Notes: generated from the letters alone by a model not told the origin. DNA of 35,183 bases from Propionibacteriaceae bacterium (GCA_009780915.1 WQZD01000029.1:1-35183), one strand, 5' to 3'; positions 15,534 through 24,753 are shown, counted from the stretch's first letter. Program-made: numbers and translations.

Positions 15534-16303
15534 GGTCGTTCCTCCTCGTGGGTTGAGAGGATGTGCAGGTAGACCTCTTCCAAGCTCGGTTGCTTCTCGA
15601 CGAGTTCGACCTGGGCGGGCGGCAGGCGGGTCTTCAACTGCTCGAAGGTGTCGTCGGCGATGATGCGCGTGTGGTGGAGGATGGCGATACGGTCGGCGAG
15701 ATGTTCGGCTTCGTCGAGGTACTGGGTGGTCAAGAAGACGGTGACCCCGCTCGTCGCGAGATCTGTGATGGTCGTCCACATGTCGAGGCGGCCTTGCGGG
15801 TCCAAGCCGGTGGTCGGCTCGTCGAGGAAGACCACCTGGGGGTCGCCCACCAGGCTCATCGCCAGGTCGAGGCGGCGCTTCATCCCGCCGGAGTAGGACC
15901 CGGCGCGGCGATCGGCGGCCTCATGCAGCCCGAATCGAGTCAACGCCTGGTCGGCGACGGTTGTGGGGTCGTCCAGGTGGCGCAGCTTGGCCATCATGAC
16001 CAGATTCTCTCGTCCGGTGAGGATATCGTCCACGGCCGTGAACTGCCCGGTCAGGCTGATCGATTGACGGACCTGCGGGGCCTGGGCCACGGTGTCGAAG
16101 CCGTTGACGCTGGCATGTCCGGAGTCAGGTCTCAGCAGGGTGGACAAGATCTTGATGGTCGTCGTCTTGCCGGCGCCGTTCTCGCCCAACAGGGCGAAGA
16201 CGCTGCCGCGTGCGACGTCGAAGCTCACCTGGGAGAGGACGCACACGTTTTTGTACGACTTCGTGAGGTCGCGTGCCGAGATGGCGATGGGCGCCGGTGT
16301 CAT
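15530..16303 (-). CDS. ABC transporter ATP-binding protein (DrrA-like)
   Basis: The 257-residue ATPase carries Walker A LGENGAGKTTT, Q-loop SLTGQFTAVDDILTGRENL, signature SYSGGMKRRLD, Walker B VVFLDEPTTGLDP and the switch region LTTQYLDEAEHLADRI. The TGQ/TAVD-LTG pattern and the TTQYLDEA switch place it in the daunorubicin-resistance (DrrA) subfamily that powers efflux of drugs or lipids. The C-terminal LEEVYLHI motif is also typical. It is the first gene of a two-gene operon with the permease. Upstream (16304-16475) lie a 15-bp tandem repeat and a direct-repeat motif that may bind a regulator; no regulator gene is adjacent. Confidence 0.94.
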   Translation of the reverse strand: MTPAPIAISARDLTKSYKNVCVLSQVSFDVARGSVFALLGENGAGKTTTIKILSTLLRPDSGHASVNGFDTVAQAPQVRQSISLTGQFTAVDDILTGRENLVMMAKLRHLDDPTTVADQALTRFGLHEAADRRAGSYSGGMKRRLDLAMSLVGDPQVVFLDEPTTGLDPQGRLDMWTTITDLATSGVTVFLTTQYLDEAEHLADRIAILHHTRIIADDTFEQLKTRLPPAQVELVEKQPSLEEVYLHILSTHEEERP

Positions 16304-16345
16304 CCAGCCACCGCCGAGTCGAGCCGGGGCAGGGCATCGTCATGA

Positions 16346-16382
16346 GGTCTCGTCTCCGGTGGTCTCATCTCCGGTGGTCTCG
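16346..16382 (-). repeat. 15-bp tandem repeat in the leader of the ABC transporter operon
   Basis: Two units (16346-16360 and 16361-16375) differ at one base and are followed by a 7-bp partial third copy. They lie between the promoter region and the ATPase start. Confidence 0.7.
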
Positions 16383-16411
16383 CGATCGACCCCTGGTGGA
16401 TTATGTGAGAG

Positions 16412-16439
16412 AACATAGTACTCAACATAGCACAGTACT
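16412..16439 (-). promoter_or_regulatory. Direct-repeat motif upstream of the ABC transporter operon
   Basis: AACATAG occurs at 16412-16418 and 16424-16430 (12-bp period) and the palindrome AGTACT at 16417-16422 and 16434-16439. On the minus strand the first motif reads CTATGTT, a -10-like box. A repressor-controlled promoter is plausible but inferred. Confidence 0.4.
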
Positions 16440-16475
16440 GGATTGAAAGGTGAGATGTCCCGGCATGCGGGGTGC

Positions 16476-17639
16476 TCAGGACCTCGTGTCCGCCGGGGTC
16501 TCGTCGAGTCCCAGCCCCACCAGGACCGGCTCGGGTTCGAGCTGGATCCCGTAGGTCGCGAGGACTCCGTCGCGGACCCGTCTGGCGAGGGTGATGACGT
16601 CCCGGGCGGTGGCCCCACCCCGATTGGTCAGGGCGAGGACGTGTTTCGTGGACAGGGATGCGACATGGTCGCCGTACCCCTTGTGGAATCCGGCGTGCTC
16701 GATGAGCCACGCCGCCGAGGTCTTCACCCGATCGTCCGAGGTGGGGAAGCGGGGCGCGTCCTCGGGAAGGGCGGCCGCCACAGCGGGGTTGACAAGGGGA
16801 TTCGTGAAGAAACTCCCAGCGCTCCACGTGTCGTGGTCGCTGTCGTCGAGCACCATGCCCTTTCCGCGACGCAGGTCGAGGACCGTCTCGCGCACCACCT
16901 CGACCGGCAGACGGGTCCCTGCGTCCACGCCCAGTCGTCGGGCCAACTCCGCGTACGCGATCGGTGCGGACGAGCCGCTGGGGTCGAGACGCAGGTCCAC
17001 ACTCAGGACGACATGGCGACCGGGCTCTCGCTTGAAGACGCTGGTCCTGTACCCGAAGCGACATTCCTCAGCGGACCATGTGGTGACACAGGCGTCTCGC
17101 CGGTCCCATGTTCGTACCCGCTCGATGACCGAGGCGATCTCCGCGCCGTACGCTCCGATGTTCTGGATGGGCGCGGCGCCGGCCAGTCCCGGGATCCCGG
17201 AGAGCATCTCCAGTCCGCCGAGGCGGCGGGACACGGTGGTCGCGACCAGTGCGTCCCACGGTTCACCCGCCGCGACGCGGATGACATGGCGTGGCGCAAG
17301 GTCGGGTCCGCAGTCCGTCTGGGGGGCCGTCGCGTGATCGGTCACGTCGTCCACGCCCTGGGTGCCCACGATCACGACTGTGCCTCGGAACCCCTCGTCC
17401 GCGATCAGGACATTGGACCCCCCGGACAGGATCAGCACGGGAATGGACTGCGCGTCCGCGGCCCGGACGGCGTCGATCAGGTCGGCTTCGGTACGGGCGA
17501 CGACCAGTCGATCAGCGGGGCCGCCGATACGAAACGTGGTGTGATCGGCCAAGCGTGTCGACCCGGTCACGGTTCGTCTCTCGCGTGCGGTCGACGTCCC
17601 GACCTCGGTGTCCTCGCTGTGGATCATGCCGTCATTCAT
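16476..17639 (-). CDS. murB: UDP-N-acetylenolpyruvoylglucosamine reductase
   Basis: MurB reduces UDP-GlcNAc-enolpyruvate to UDP-MurNAc with FAD and NADPH, the second committed step of peptidoglycan precursor synthesis in the cytoplasm. The 387-residue product shows the FAD-binding motifs RIGGPADRLV (37-46) and LSGGSNVLIA (71-80), then GIPGLAGAAPIQNIGAYGAEI, the YRTSVFK segment, the catalytic serine in AGSFFTNP, EHAGFHKGYG, and the C-terminal catalytic glutamate region LEPEPVLVG. It is longer than many type I MurB proteins because of a loop around residues 90-115 (GVDDVTDHATAPQTD). The ATG at 17639 lies 7 nt after TAAGCT on the minus strand, suggesting a leaderless transcript. ATGs at 17657 and 17627 are alternatives. 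It is divergent from hrpA. Confidence 0.95.
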   Translation of the reverse strand: MNDGMIHSEDTEVGTSTARERRTVTGSTRLADHTTFRIGGPADRLVVARTEADLIDAVRAADAQSIPVLILSGGSNVLIADEGFRGTVVIVGTQGVDDVTDHATAPQTDCGPDLAPRHVIRVAAGEPWDALVATTVSRRLGGLEMLSGIPGLAGAAPIQNIGAYGAEIASVIERVRTWDRRDACVTTWSAEECRFGYRTSVFKREPGRHVVLSVDLRLDPSGSSAPIAYAELARRLGVDAGTRLPVEVVRETVLDLRRGKGMVLDDSDHDTWSAGSFFTNPLVNPAVAAALPEDAPRFPTSDDRVKTSAAWLIEHAGFHKGYGDHVASLSTKHVLALTNRGGATARDVITLARRVRDGVLATYGIQLEPEPVLVGLGLDETPADTRS

Positions 17640-17646
17640 GCACGTT

Positions 17647-17652
17647 AGCTTA
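17647..17652 (-). promoter_or_regulatory. -10 box for a leaderless murB transcript
   Basis: TAAGCT on the minus strand ends 7 nt before the ATG at 17639. The same hexamer with similar spacing precedes thrE. Confidence 0.45.
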
Positions 17653-17817
17653 GCCATATCCCACATCGGGGGGTGTGACATCTGGCCGCTCATCCTCAAC
17701 ATCCGATTCCGGGGTCGGACGGTGTCGGACGTGGTGGGGTGTGGGAGACGAGCCGGCGGTGGTGGCACATGACGTCTATCGCGCCACCCGTACTGGGAGG
17801 AGTGGCCCGGGGGGCGG

Positions 17818-17823
17818 TATGTT
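17818..17823 (+). promoter_or_regulatory. -10 box for a leaderless hrpA transcript
   Basis: TATGTT ends 7 nt before the GTG at 17831 with no Shine-Dalgarno sequence. This spacing favours GTG 17831 over the in-frame ATG at 17819, which would lie inside the promoter. Confidence 0.4.
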
Positions 17824-17830
17824 TGTGCGG

Positions 17831-20800
17831 GTGAGCAGTGACGAGTCAGGAATCGGCAACACGGGTCCCGATCGCCACACCATCGATGAAGTATTGCCAA
17901 TTGCTGCCCACGCCCAGGAGATCGAGGACCTCGTCAGAGCCCACCAAGTCGTGGTCGTGGCGGGGGAGACCGGGTCGGGGAAGACCACGCAGCTGCCCAA
18001 GATCTGTTTTAATGCGGGGCGACAGCGCATCGGCCACACGCAGCCGCGCCGGGTCGCCGCCCGCAGCGTGGCCACCCGGATCGCGGAGGAGATCGGCAGT
18101 CCGCTGGGCGAGATCGTCGGCTACCAGGTACGGTTCACCGCCGCGACCTCGCAGGCCACCCGGCTGAAAGTCATGACAGACGGCATCCTGTTGGCGGAGA
18201 TCGCCCATGACCGGATGCTGCGCGCGTACGACACCATCATCATCGACGAGGCGCACGAGCGCAGCCTCAACATCGACTTCCTCCTCGGCTACCTCAAACA
18301 ACTCCTTCCCAAACGCCCCGACCTGAAAGTCGTCATCACCTCGGCGACCATCGACACGGCGCGGTTCTCGTCGCACTTCGACGACGCGCCCATCGTGGAG
18401 GTGAGTGGTCGTACCTACCCGGTCGAGGTGAGGTACGCCCCCCTCGACGAGGATGACGACCCCATCCAGGCCATCGTGGAGGCCGTCTCTTCCCTGCCGA
18501 CCACCGGGGACATCCTCGTCTTCTGCTCGGGGGAGCGCGAGATCCGGGACGCCGCCCAGGCGATCACCGCCGCCCATCCCCGCATGGACGTCCTTCCCCT
18601 GTACGCCCGTCTCACCTTGGAGGAGCAGTCGCGGGTCTTCGCCTCGCACCCCGGCCAGCGGGTCGTCCTGGCGACCAATGTCGCCGAGACGTCGTTGACG
18701 GTGCCGGGGATCCGCTACGTGGTCGATCCCGGTTTCGCGAGGATCTCGCGCTACTCGGCCCGTACCAAGGTCCAGCGACTGCCGATCGAGCCCGTGTCCC
18801 AAGCCTCCGCCAATCAGCGGGCGGGACGGTGCGGGCGCGTCGCTCCGGGGGTGTGTGTGCGCCTGTACTCCGAGGAGGACTACCTCTCGCGGCCCCTGTA
18901 CACCGAACCCGAGATCCTGCGCACCAACCTGGCGTCGGTCATCCTGGCGATGGCTCACGCGCGGCTGGGCGACATAGAAGAGTTCCCCTTCGTCGAGGCG
19001 CCCGACCGCACCCACATCACCGACGGCCTGCGCCTGCTCACCGAACTGGGCGCCATCACGGGGGAGGGGCCCCGCCCCCATCTGACGCAGACGGGTCGGC
19101 GCCTGGCCGGAGTGCCCGTCGACCCCCGTCTGGGGAGGATGCTCCTGGAGGGGTCCCGCCTCGGCTGTCTGCGCGAGACCCTGGTCATCGTGGCCGGGCT
19201 GAGCGTCCAGGACGTACGGGAGCGTCCCCAAGACCATCGTCCGCAGGCCGACGCGTCGCATGCCCGGTTCGCATCCGACGCCGTCCTCGACTTCCTGCGA
19301 CCTTCGTCGTCGGACCCCGCGTCGGGAGACCCAGCGCAGACGAGGTACGACGGCACGGGCACGGGTACGGGTACGCATGTCGACGCCGCGCGGTCGTCCA
19401 CGTCGGGCTCGCGCATCAGCGCCGCGCAGTCGTCCACCTCCGGCACACGCATCGGCTTCGCCGACATGCCGACGCCGACCAAGGGCAAGAAGCGCGCCCA
19501 GGGGGCCGGCGCCCGTGGCCAGGACCGGGGACATGACAGTGGCCGGGACAAGGGCCGGGACAGGAGTCATGACAGGGGCCGTGTCGTCGGTGGGCCATCC
19601 AACCGGGAGCCGGGCCCGGACCACGGCGCGTCCGCCGGAGGGGACTTCGCCGCGATGCTGCGCCTGTGGGCGTACCTCCAAGCGAAGCAGAAGGCGCTGT
19701 CCTCCTCGCAGTTCCGCAAGCTGTGCCACGCCGAGTACTTCAACTACATGCGTGTGCGCGAATGGCAGGATCTGGTCGGCCAACTGCGTCAGGTGTCCAA
19801 GCAGATGGGACTGTCGACGAACTCCTCGACCGCCGACATGGAGTCCGTGGTCACCGCGTGCCTGTCGGGACTGTTGTCGAACGTCGGCGCCTTGATCCTG
19901 CAGCCGAAGTCGCCCGAGTCGCCCCGACAACGACGCGGGCCCCGAGAGTATCAAGGGACGCGAGGGGCGAGGTTCGCCATCTCGCCGGGGTCGGTCATGG
20001 CCAAGCAGACGCCCGCCTTCGTGATGGCGGTCGAGCTGGTCGAGACCACCCGATTGTGGGCCAGCACCGTGGCCCCCGTCACACCCGCCCAGGTCGAGCA
20101 GGCGGGCGCCCACATGCTCACACGCACGTACGCCGAACCGTACTTCTCAGCGTCCACCGGCACGGTGATGGTCGTCGAGAAGACGAGCCTGCTCGGCGTC
20201 CCTCTCGTCGCCGACAGGCGGGTGGGGTACGCCTCCATCGACCCCGATGAGACGCGCAGGATTTTCATCCAATCGGGTCTGGTCGAGCGACAGTGCGTCC
20301 CACGTCCCGGGACTCCGTACGCGACAGTGCTGGCGCACAACCTGGCCACCGCCGAGCAGATCGAAGAGTTGGAGGACAAGGCGCGCCGCCGGGACCTGTT
20401 CGTGGACGACGAGACCGTGTACGACTTCTTCGACTTGAGGATCCCCGCCGGTGTGGTCTCGCTGGCGGGCCTCGACGCGTGGCTGCGGGCCGACCGGGCT
20501 CACGTGGACAGCCTCATGATGACGATGGACGACCTCGTCGGCCGTGAGACGGACGTGACCCTGCAGGACTTCCCTGATCACTGGTCTTTCGGCCCGGTCA
20601 GCCTCGGGCTGGACTATCGCTTCACCCCCGGACACGACCTGGACGGGGTCACGGTCGACGTGCCCCTGGCGTCCTTGGCGTCCCTCGATCCGGCGCCGTT
20701 CACGTGGGGGGTCCCGGGCACGCGCCACACGCTGGCCACGGCGTGGATCCGTACCCTCCCCAAAGCCGTGCGTACCCGCTTCGTCCCTGCCCCCGACTGG

Positions 20801-21910
20801 GCCACGCGCGCGCTCGACTGGCTGGAGCAGCACGACGGGGACCACTCCACGCCGTTCGTGGACGAACTGTCCCGCGCCCTCCAAGCCCTGTCGGGCGAGC
20901 CCGTGACCGGCTGGAACGCCGACGCCTTGCCGGACCACCTGAAGATGGGCTTCCACGTCCGTGACGAGAAGACCACCACGTTCGGCCGCGACCTGGAGGC
21001 CCTGCAAGCGGACCTGGGGCGCCAGGTGCGGCAGAGGTTGGCCACCGCGAGTCCGCGGACTCCGGCGTCGGGGACGACCTGGGTGTTCGGGGCCATCCCC
21101 ACGAGCCTCTCCATCCGCGATCACGGGCTGACGGTGACCGGGTACCCGGGGCTGCGGGACGACGTCACGACCGTCAGCGAGACCCTGTCCACCTCCGAAG
21201 CCATGGGGCGTGTCAGCCACCTCCAGGGCTTGGCCCGGCTCGTCGGGTTCGCCCTGCCCGAGCCGTACAAGTGGATCGTCGCCCACCTGAGCAACGCCGA
21301 CAAGCTCGCATTGGGCACGTCCCCGTACGCGTCCGTGCCCCTCCTGCTCGCCGACGCGCGCATCGCCGCCCTCCGCGACCTGGTCGGGCGCCAGGACCCC
21401 TGGGCGGTACGCGACGAGGCGGGTTTCGACGCGCTCGTGCAGGCCGTACGCCCCGAACAGGTGGACGCCACCCATGCCATCGTCGCCGTGGCGGCGGAAT
21501 CCTTGGCGGTCCACGCCCAGGCCCGGGCGGCCATGGGGGCCCTCGTCCCGGGCGGGGACACCGCAGCCGACCTCGTCAATCAGGTGGACAACCTCATCTT
21601 CGACGGGTTCCTCCATGTGATCCCTCGGCGCTGGTTGGTCCGGGTCCCCGTGTGGTTGAGGGGCGTCGAGGCGCGCGCCCGCTCCGCCGCCGACGACCCT
21701 GGGCGTGACGACGCCCGCATGGTCCAGCTCGACCCCGTCCTGGACGCCTACGCCGACCTCCAGGACGCCCATCCCCAGTCGACTCCTGAGATCGACCACA
21801 TCGGGTACCTCATCGAGGAGTTCCGGCTCCAGATCTTCGCCCAGTCTTTGCGTACCGTGGAGACCGTGTCGTCCAAGCGCATCCTCAAAGCGATCGCCGA
21901 CGCGAGGTGA
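17831..21910 (+). CDS. hrpA: ATP-dependent RNA helicase HrpA
   Basis: The 1,359-residue protein is a DEAH-box RNA helicase of the HrpA family. Some HrpA proteins resolve collided or stalled ribosomes; this role is from the family. Visible motifs: Walker A GETGSGKTTQ (45-54), TQPRRVAARSVA, DEAH box IIIDEAHERS, motif III SATID, motif V TNVAETSLTVPGI and motif VI QRAGRCGRV. The long C-terminal part with RRWLVRVPVWLRGVEARA and a final FAQSLRTVETVSSKRILKAI matches HrpA-specific DUF3418 architecture. A low-complexity insert at about residues 495-600 (19310-19640) is rich in Ser/Thr/Gly, then in RD/HD dipeptides, and is unlike the conserved parts. I chose GTG 17831 from its -10 spacing. It is divergent from murB. 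Confidence 0.95.
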   Translation: MSSDESGIGNTGPDRHTIDEVLPIAAHAQEIEDLVRAHQVVVVAGETGSGKTTQLPKICFNAGRQRIGHTQPRRVAARSVATRIAEEIGSPLGEIVGYQVRFTAATSQATRLKVMTDGILLAEIAHDRMLRAYDTIIIDEAHERSLNIDFLLGYLKQLLPKRPDLKVVITSATIDTARFSSHFDDAPIVEVSGRTYPVEVRYAPLDEDDDPIQAIVEAVSSLPTTGDILVFCSGEREIRDAAQAITAAHPRMDVLPLYARLTLEEQSRVFASHPGQRVVLATNVAETSLTVPGIRYVVDPGFARISRYSARTKVQRLPIEPVSQASANQRAGRCGRVAPGVCVRLYSEEDYLSRPLYTEPEILRTNLASVILAMAHARLGDIEEFPFVEAPDRTHITDGLRLLTELGAITGEGPRPHLTQTGRRLAGVPVDPRLGRMLLEGSRLGCLRETLVIVAGLSVQDVRERPQDHRPQADASHARFASDAVLDFLRPSSSDPASGDPAQTRYDGTGTGTGTHVDAARSSTSGSRISAAQSSTSGTRIGFADMPTPTKGKKRAQGAGARGQDRGHDSGRDKGRDRSHDRGRVVGGPSNREPGPDHGASAGGDFAAMLRLWAYLQAKQKALSSSQFRKLCHAEYFNYMRVREWQDLVGQLRQVSKQMGLSTNSSTADMESVVTACLSGLLSNVGALILQPKSPESPRQRRGPREYQGTRGARFAISPGSVMAKQTPAFVMAVELVETTRLWASTVAPVTPAQVEQAGAHMLTRTYAEPYFSASTGTVMVVEKTSLLGVPLVADRRVGYASIDPDETRRIFIQSGLVERQCVPRPGTPYATVLAHNLATAEQIEELEDKARRRDLFVDDETVYDFFDLRIPAGVVSLAGLDAWLRADRAHVDSLMMTMDDLVGRETDVTLQDFPDHWSFGPVSLGLDYRFTPGHDLDGVTVDVPLASLASLDPAPFTWGVPGTRHTLATAWIRTLPKAVRTRFVPAPDWATRALDWLEQHDGDHSTPFVDELSRALQALSGEPVTGWNADALPDHLKMGFHVRDEKTTTFGRDLEALQADLGRQVRQRLATASPRTPASGTTWVFGAIPTSLSIRDHGLTVTGYPGLRDDVTTVSETLSTSEAMGRVSHLQGLARLVGFALPEPYKWIVAHLSNADKLALGTSPYASVPLLLADARIAALRDLVGRQDPWAVRDEAGFDALVQAVRPEQVDATHAIVAVAAESLAVHAQARAAMGALVPGGDTAADLVNQVDNLIFDGFLHVIPRRWLVRVPVWLRGVEARARSAADDPGRDDARMVQLDPVLDAYADLQDAHPQSTPEIDHIGYLIEEFRLQIFAQSLRTVETVSSKRILKAIADAR

Positions 21911-21931
21911 CCCCCGTGCGTGCTTCGGGGT
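21911..21931 (+). terminator. Weak hairpin after hrpA
   Basis: CCCCG (21912-21916) and CGGGG (21926-21930) with a 9-nt loop begin right after the hrpA stop. The stem is short and there is no proper T-run. Confidence 0.3.
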
Positions 21932-22025
21932 TCCTGTCGGCTTAGAGAAGTCTGAGTCTCGCCTACTTATCCTGAATCGTGTTGGATCCCGCAGATCGTG
22001 TGCGATCCCACCGAAGGAGAGATGA

Positions 22026-22985
22026 ATGTCCACCGAAGAGTCCGGTCCCGGATCCCCCCAGAATGATCAGCCAACAGGGCTTCCCGAGGAGAACCCTGCT
22101 GCTCCCACGCCACCGGTGGATGATGCCCAGTCTGCGGATGCCGTCCTCCCTGTGGATCCTGCCCAGTCCGTGGATGCCGTCCCACCTGGGGGTACGGTCC
22201 CACCTGCGGGGACGGTCCCTCTTCAGGACGCCGTCCCACCACCTACCGCCGTCCCACCGGCGTCGATGTGGGGGCCTCCTAGTCAGCCGGCGCCGAGCCA
22301 GTCGGCCGCCAGTCAGTCCACGTCCAGGGCCGCGTGGTCGGGCAGGCGCGTCTTGTCCATCGTGGCGCCCATCATCGTGATGGTGCTGGCGATCGGAGGG
22401 GTCACGGCGACCGTCGCGTACGCGGCGCATCACACGCCGTCCACGGCGTTCACCTGGCAGGGGCCGAGCGGCGCCAGGCCCGGGAATGGGATCCCCACGG
22501 CTGTGCCGACCAATCCGTACCCGGGTGGGCGGCCCAACGCGTCTCCCAGCACTGACGTCCCTGGCGCATCGCCCACGGACGGGTCCGGCCAGGTTCCCAG
22601 TGCGTCGCCCACGGATGGGTCCTCAGGTCAGGTCCCTAGCGCGTCACCGACCGATGGCACGTCCGGGCAGGGCTCGGGCACACCGAGCCAGGGCTCGGGC
22701 ACGGCCCCCGGAAACGGCTCCACCAACGGTCGCCCGGGCGGCAACCAGGGCGGCAACGGATTCGGGAATGGGAATTACGGTAACTACTACTTCAACACGT
22801 CGCAATCCAGTGGCACTGTCCTGTCCATGGGTCAGACCGCCATCGTGGCCGGGTGCTCGCTCCTGTTCGGCGCCGCCGCGGTCTTCTTGGTGATGATCCT
22901 GGTTCGGCGTCCCCGACCGACGTCTGTGCCCGCCTACCCGAGTCCCACAGGTTCGGCCCCAGGGTCCGCATACCCTCCCGCGTGA
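22026..22985 (+). CDS. Two-TM membrane protein with Pro-rich cytoplasmic and Ser/Gly-rich extracellular regions
   Basis: I do not recognise a family for this 319-residue protein. Residues 1-105 are Pro/Val/Asp-rich with short repeats (PVDPAQSVDAV, PPGGTVPPAGTVP) and no signal peptide, so probably cytoplasmic. TM1 spans about 109-134 (VLSIVAPIIVMVLAIGG...) after a basic WSGRR. Residues about 135-268 form an extracellular Ser/Thr/Pro/Gly region with three copies of a GQVPSASPTDG-type repeat and an Asn/Gly-rich end. TM2 spans about 271-293, followed by a basic RRPRPT and a short Pro-rich tail. AAGGAG lies 6 nt before the ATG. It is convergent with glyA. The Pro-rich N-terminus resembles those of actinobacterial membrane proteins exposed to kinases or scaffold proteins, but this is inference. 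Confidence 0.8.
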   Translation: MSTEESGPGSPQNDQPTGLPEENPAAPTPPVDDAQSADAVLPVDPAQSVDAVPPGGTVPPAGTVPLQDAVPPPTAVPPASMWGPPSQPAPSQSAASQSTSRAAWSGRRVLSIVAPIIVMVLAIGGVTATVAYAAHHTPSTAFTWQGPSGARPGNGIPTAVPTNPYPGGRPNASPSTDVPGASPTDGSGQVPSASPTDGSSGQVPSASPTDGTSGQGSGTPSQGSGTAPGNGSTNGRPGGNQGGNGFGNGNYGNYYFNTSQSSGTVLSMGQTAIVAGCSLLFGAAAVFLVMILVRRPRPTSVPAYPSPTGSAPGSAYPPA

Positions 22986-23008
22986 CCTCGTTCGGCGAAC
23001 CCGTGTGG

Positions 23009-23060
23009 CAACCGCCCATGAACTGGTGACAGGATTCCTGTCCGAGTCCATGGGCGGTTG
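23009..23060. terminator. Large two-stage hairpin between convergent genes
   Basis: Outer arms CAACCGCCCATG (23009-23020) and CATGGGCGGTTG (23049-23060) are perfect over 12 bp. An inner hairpin GACAGG/CCTGTC (23028-23042, loop ATT) lies within. It sits 24 bp after the membrane-protein stop and 131 bp before the glyA stop, so bidirectional termination is likely, although no T-run follows. A small structured RNA is the alternative. Confidence 0.5.
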
Positions 23061-23190
23061 ACTGTGGTGTCACGGATGGGATGTGGCGCGACGGCTGTGC
23101 GTCCGGCGGGTGGGTGGTGCCCAGATGGGTGCTCGTCCAAGGGACGGAAGGTCGCCGGACGGGGCCCCGATCAGGTGCCCGTACCCCCTC

Positions 23191-24618
23191 CTAGAGCTCG
23201 AGTCCGGGGTACAGCGGGTTGTCGCTCAACAGTTCCTGGGCGCGGGCGTGGACGCGGTCGGCCACACCGTCGGCCAGGACGTACTTGGCCTTGCTCGGCC
23301 CCTTCGGGGTCGTGGTCGGCGTGGTGTTGGCCAGCACCTGCGCGATCAGGTCGGCCACCTCGTCGAAATCGGACTCGGTGAAGCCACGGGTGGTCAGGGC
23401 GGGGGTCCCGATGCGCACGCCCGAGGTGTACCACGCGCCGTTGGGGTCGCGGGGGACCGAGTTGCGGTTGGTCACCACGCCGGCGTCGAGGAGGGCCGAC
23501 TCGGCCTGACGACCGGTCAGGCCGAAGCTGGACACGTCCATGAGTACCAGGTGGTTGTCGGTGCCGCCGGTGACGAGGCGTACCCCACGCTTCGACAAGC
23601 CCTCCGCCAGGGCTTTCGCGTTGGTGGCGACCTGGGCGGCGTAGGTCTGGAAGGAGGGGGTACGGGCCTCGGCGAAGGCCAGGGCCTTGGCGGCCATGAC
23701 ATGCCCCAGCGGGCCGCCCAGCACCATGGGGCATCCCTTGTCCACCGCGTCGGCGTACTCGGAGGTGGCCAGGACGAAACCGCCGCGCGGACCGCGCAGG
23801 GACTTGTGTGTGGTGGAGGCGACGATGTGCGCGTAGGGGATGGGGTTCTCCTCGCCGGTGAACACCTTTCCGGCGACGAGGCCGGCGAAGTGGGCCATGT
23901 CGACGAACAGGGTCGCGCCCACCTCGTCCGCGATCTCTCGCATGAGGGCGAAGTTCACCCGACGCGGGTACGCGGAGTACCCGGCCACGATGATCAACGG
24001 GCGGAACTCTTTGGCTGTGGCACGCAGCGCGTCATAATCGATGAGGCCGGTATCGGGGTTCGTGCCGTACGAGTGCTGCTGGAACATCTTGCCGGAGATG
24101 TTGTGGCGGAACCCATGGGTGAGGTGGCCGCCGGCGTCCAGGGACATGCCCATGACCTTCTGGGCGTTGAACTCGTGGCGCAGAGCCTCCCAGTCGGACT
24201 CGCTGAGGTCGTTGACCGTCGCGGCCTGGAGGCGGGCGAGGGTGGGGGACTCCACGCGGTGGGACAGGATGGCCCAGTACGCGACCAGGTTCGCGTCGAT
24301 CCCGGAGTGGGGCTGAACGTAGGCGTGGTCGGCCCCGAAGAGGGCTTCGGCGTGCTCGGCGGCGACCGACTCCACGGTGTCGATGTTGCGGCACCCGGCG
24401 TAGAACCTGTGGCCGACCGTGCCCTCGGCGTACTTGTCCGACATCCAGGTGCCCATCGCCATGAGCGTCGGCAGGGATGCGTAGTTCTCGGACGCGATCA
24501 GCTTCAGCGATTCGCGCTGGTCGCTCAACTCCTGGCGGGTGGCGTCGGCCACACGTGGCTCGACACTGGCGATGGTGTCGAGGATCTGTGAATAAATCGA
24601 CGAGACGGATGCGGTCAT
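23191..24618 (-). CDS. glyA: Serine hydroxymethyltransferase
   Basis: GlyA interconverts serine and glycine with tetrahydrofolate, supplying one-carbon units in the cytoplasm. The 475-residue PLP enzyme shows [25 protein letters not shown], the [14 protein letters not shown] segment, FVDMAHFAG with PLP-stacking H242 and D240, and the Schiff-base lysine K272 in [13 protein letters not shown]. It is longer than the common ~420-residue form because of an insert at about residues 120-152 ([16 protein letters not shown]...), which occurs in a known subgroup of bacterial enzymes. The ATG at 24618 has AAGGAG 5 nt upstream on the minus strand; an in-frame upstream codon at 24693 lacks such support. 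It is divergent from the giant surface protein gene across a repeat-filled gap. Confidence 0.96.
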   Translation of the reverse strand: MTASVSSIYSQILDTIASVEPRVADATRQELSDQRESLKLIASENYASLPTLMAMGTWMSDKYAEGTVGHRFYAGCRNIDTVESVAAEHAEALFGADHAYVQPHSGIDANLVAYWAILSHRVESPTLARLQAATVNDLSESDWEALRHEFNAQKVMGMSLDAGGHLTHGFRHNISGKMFQQHSYGTNPDTGLIDYDALRATAKEFRPLIIVAGYSAYPRRVNFALMREIADEVGATLFVDMAHFAGLVAGKVFTGEENPIPYAHIVASTTHKSLRGPRGGFVLATSEYADAVDKGCPMVLGGPLGHVMAAKALAFAEARTPSFQTYAAQVATNAKALAEGLSKRGVRLVTGGTDNHLVLMDVSSFGLTGRQAESALLDAGVVTNRNSVPRDPNGAWYTSGVRIGTPALTTRGFTESDFDEVADLIAQVLANTTPTTTPKGPSKAKYVLADGVADRVHARAQELLSDNPLYPGLEL

Positions 24619-24753
24619 GAGAACTCCTTGGGGCGAGCAGGACTGTGCGACCAACTCTATCCGACCACGGGTGGGAGTGTAGGTGTCGATCATTCTCCAC
24701 GGTACGGGTGGGGCCGTCGGTCTCTGTTCATGTCGCCGGTGTGGCGGTAGGGC

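Noticed and set aside
15534-15779. Long N-terminal extension of the ABC permease
   Set aside because: It is an Arg/His/Pro-rich shadow of the ATPase gene. The ATG at 15533 overlaps the ATPase stop as ATGA.
17846-22033. Two large minus-strand frames (755 and 628 residues) opposite hrpA
   Set aside because: They are antisense shadows. The plus strand has all helicase motifs in one frame.
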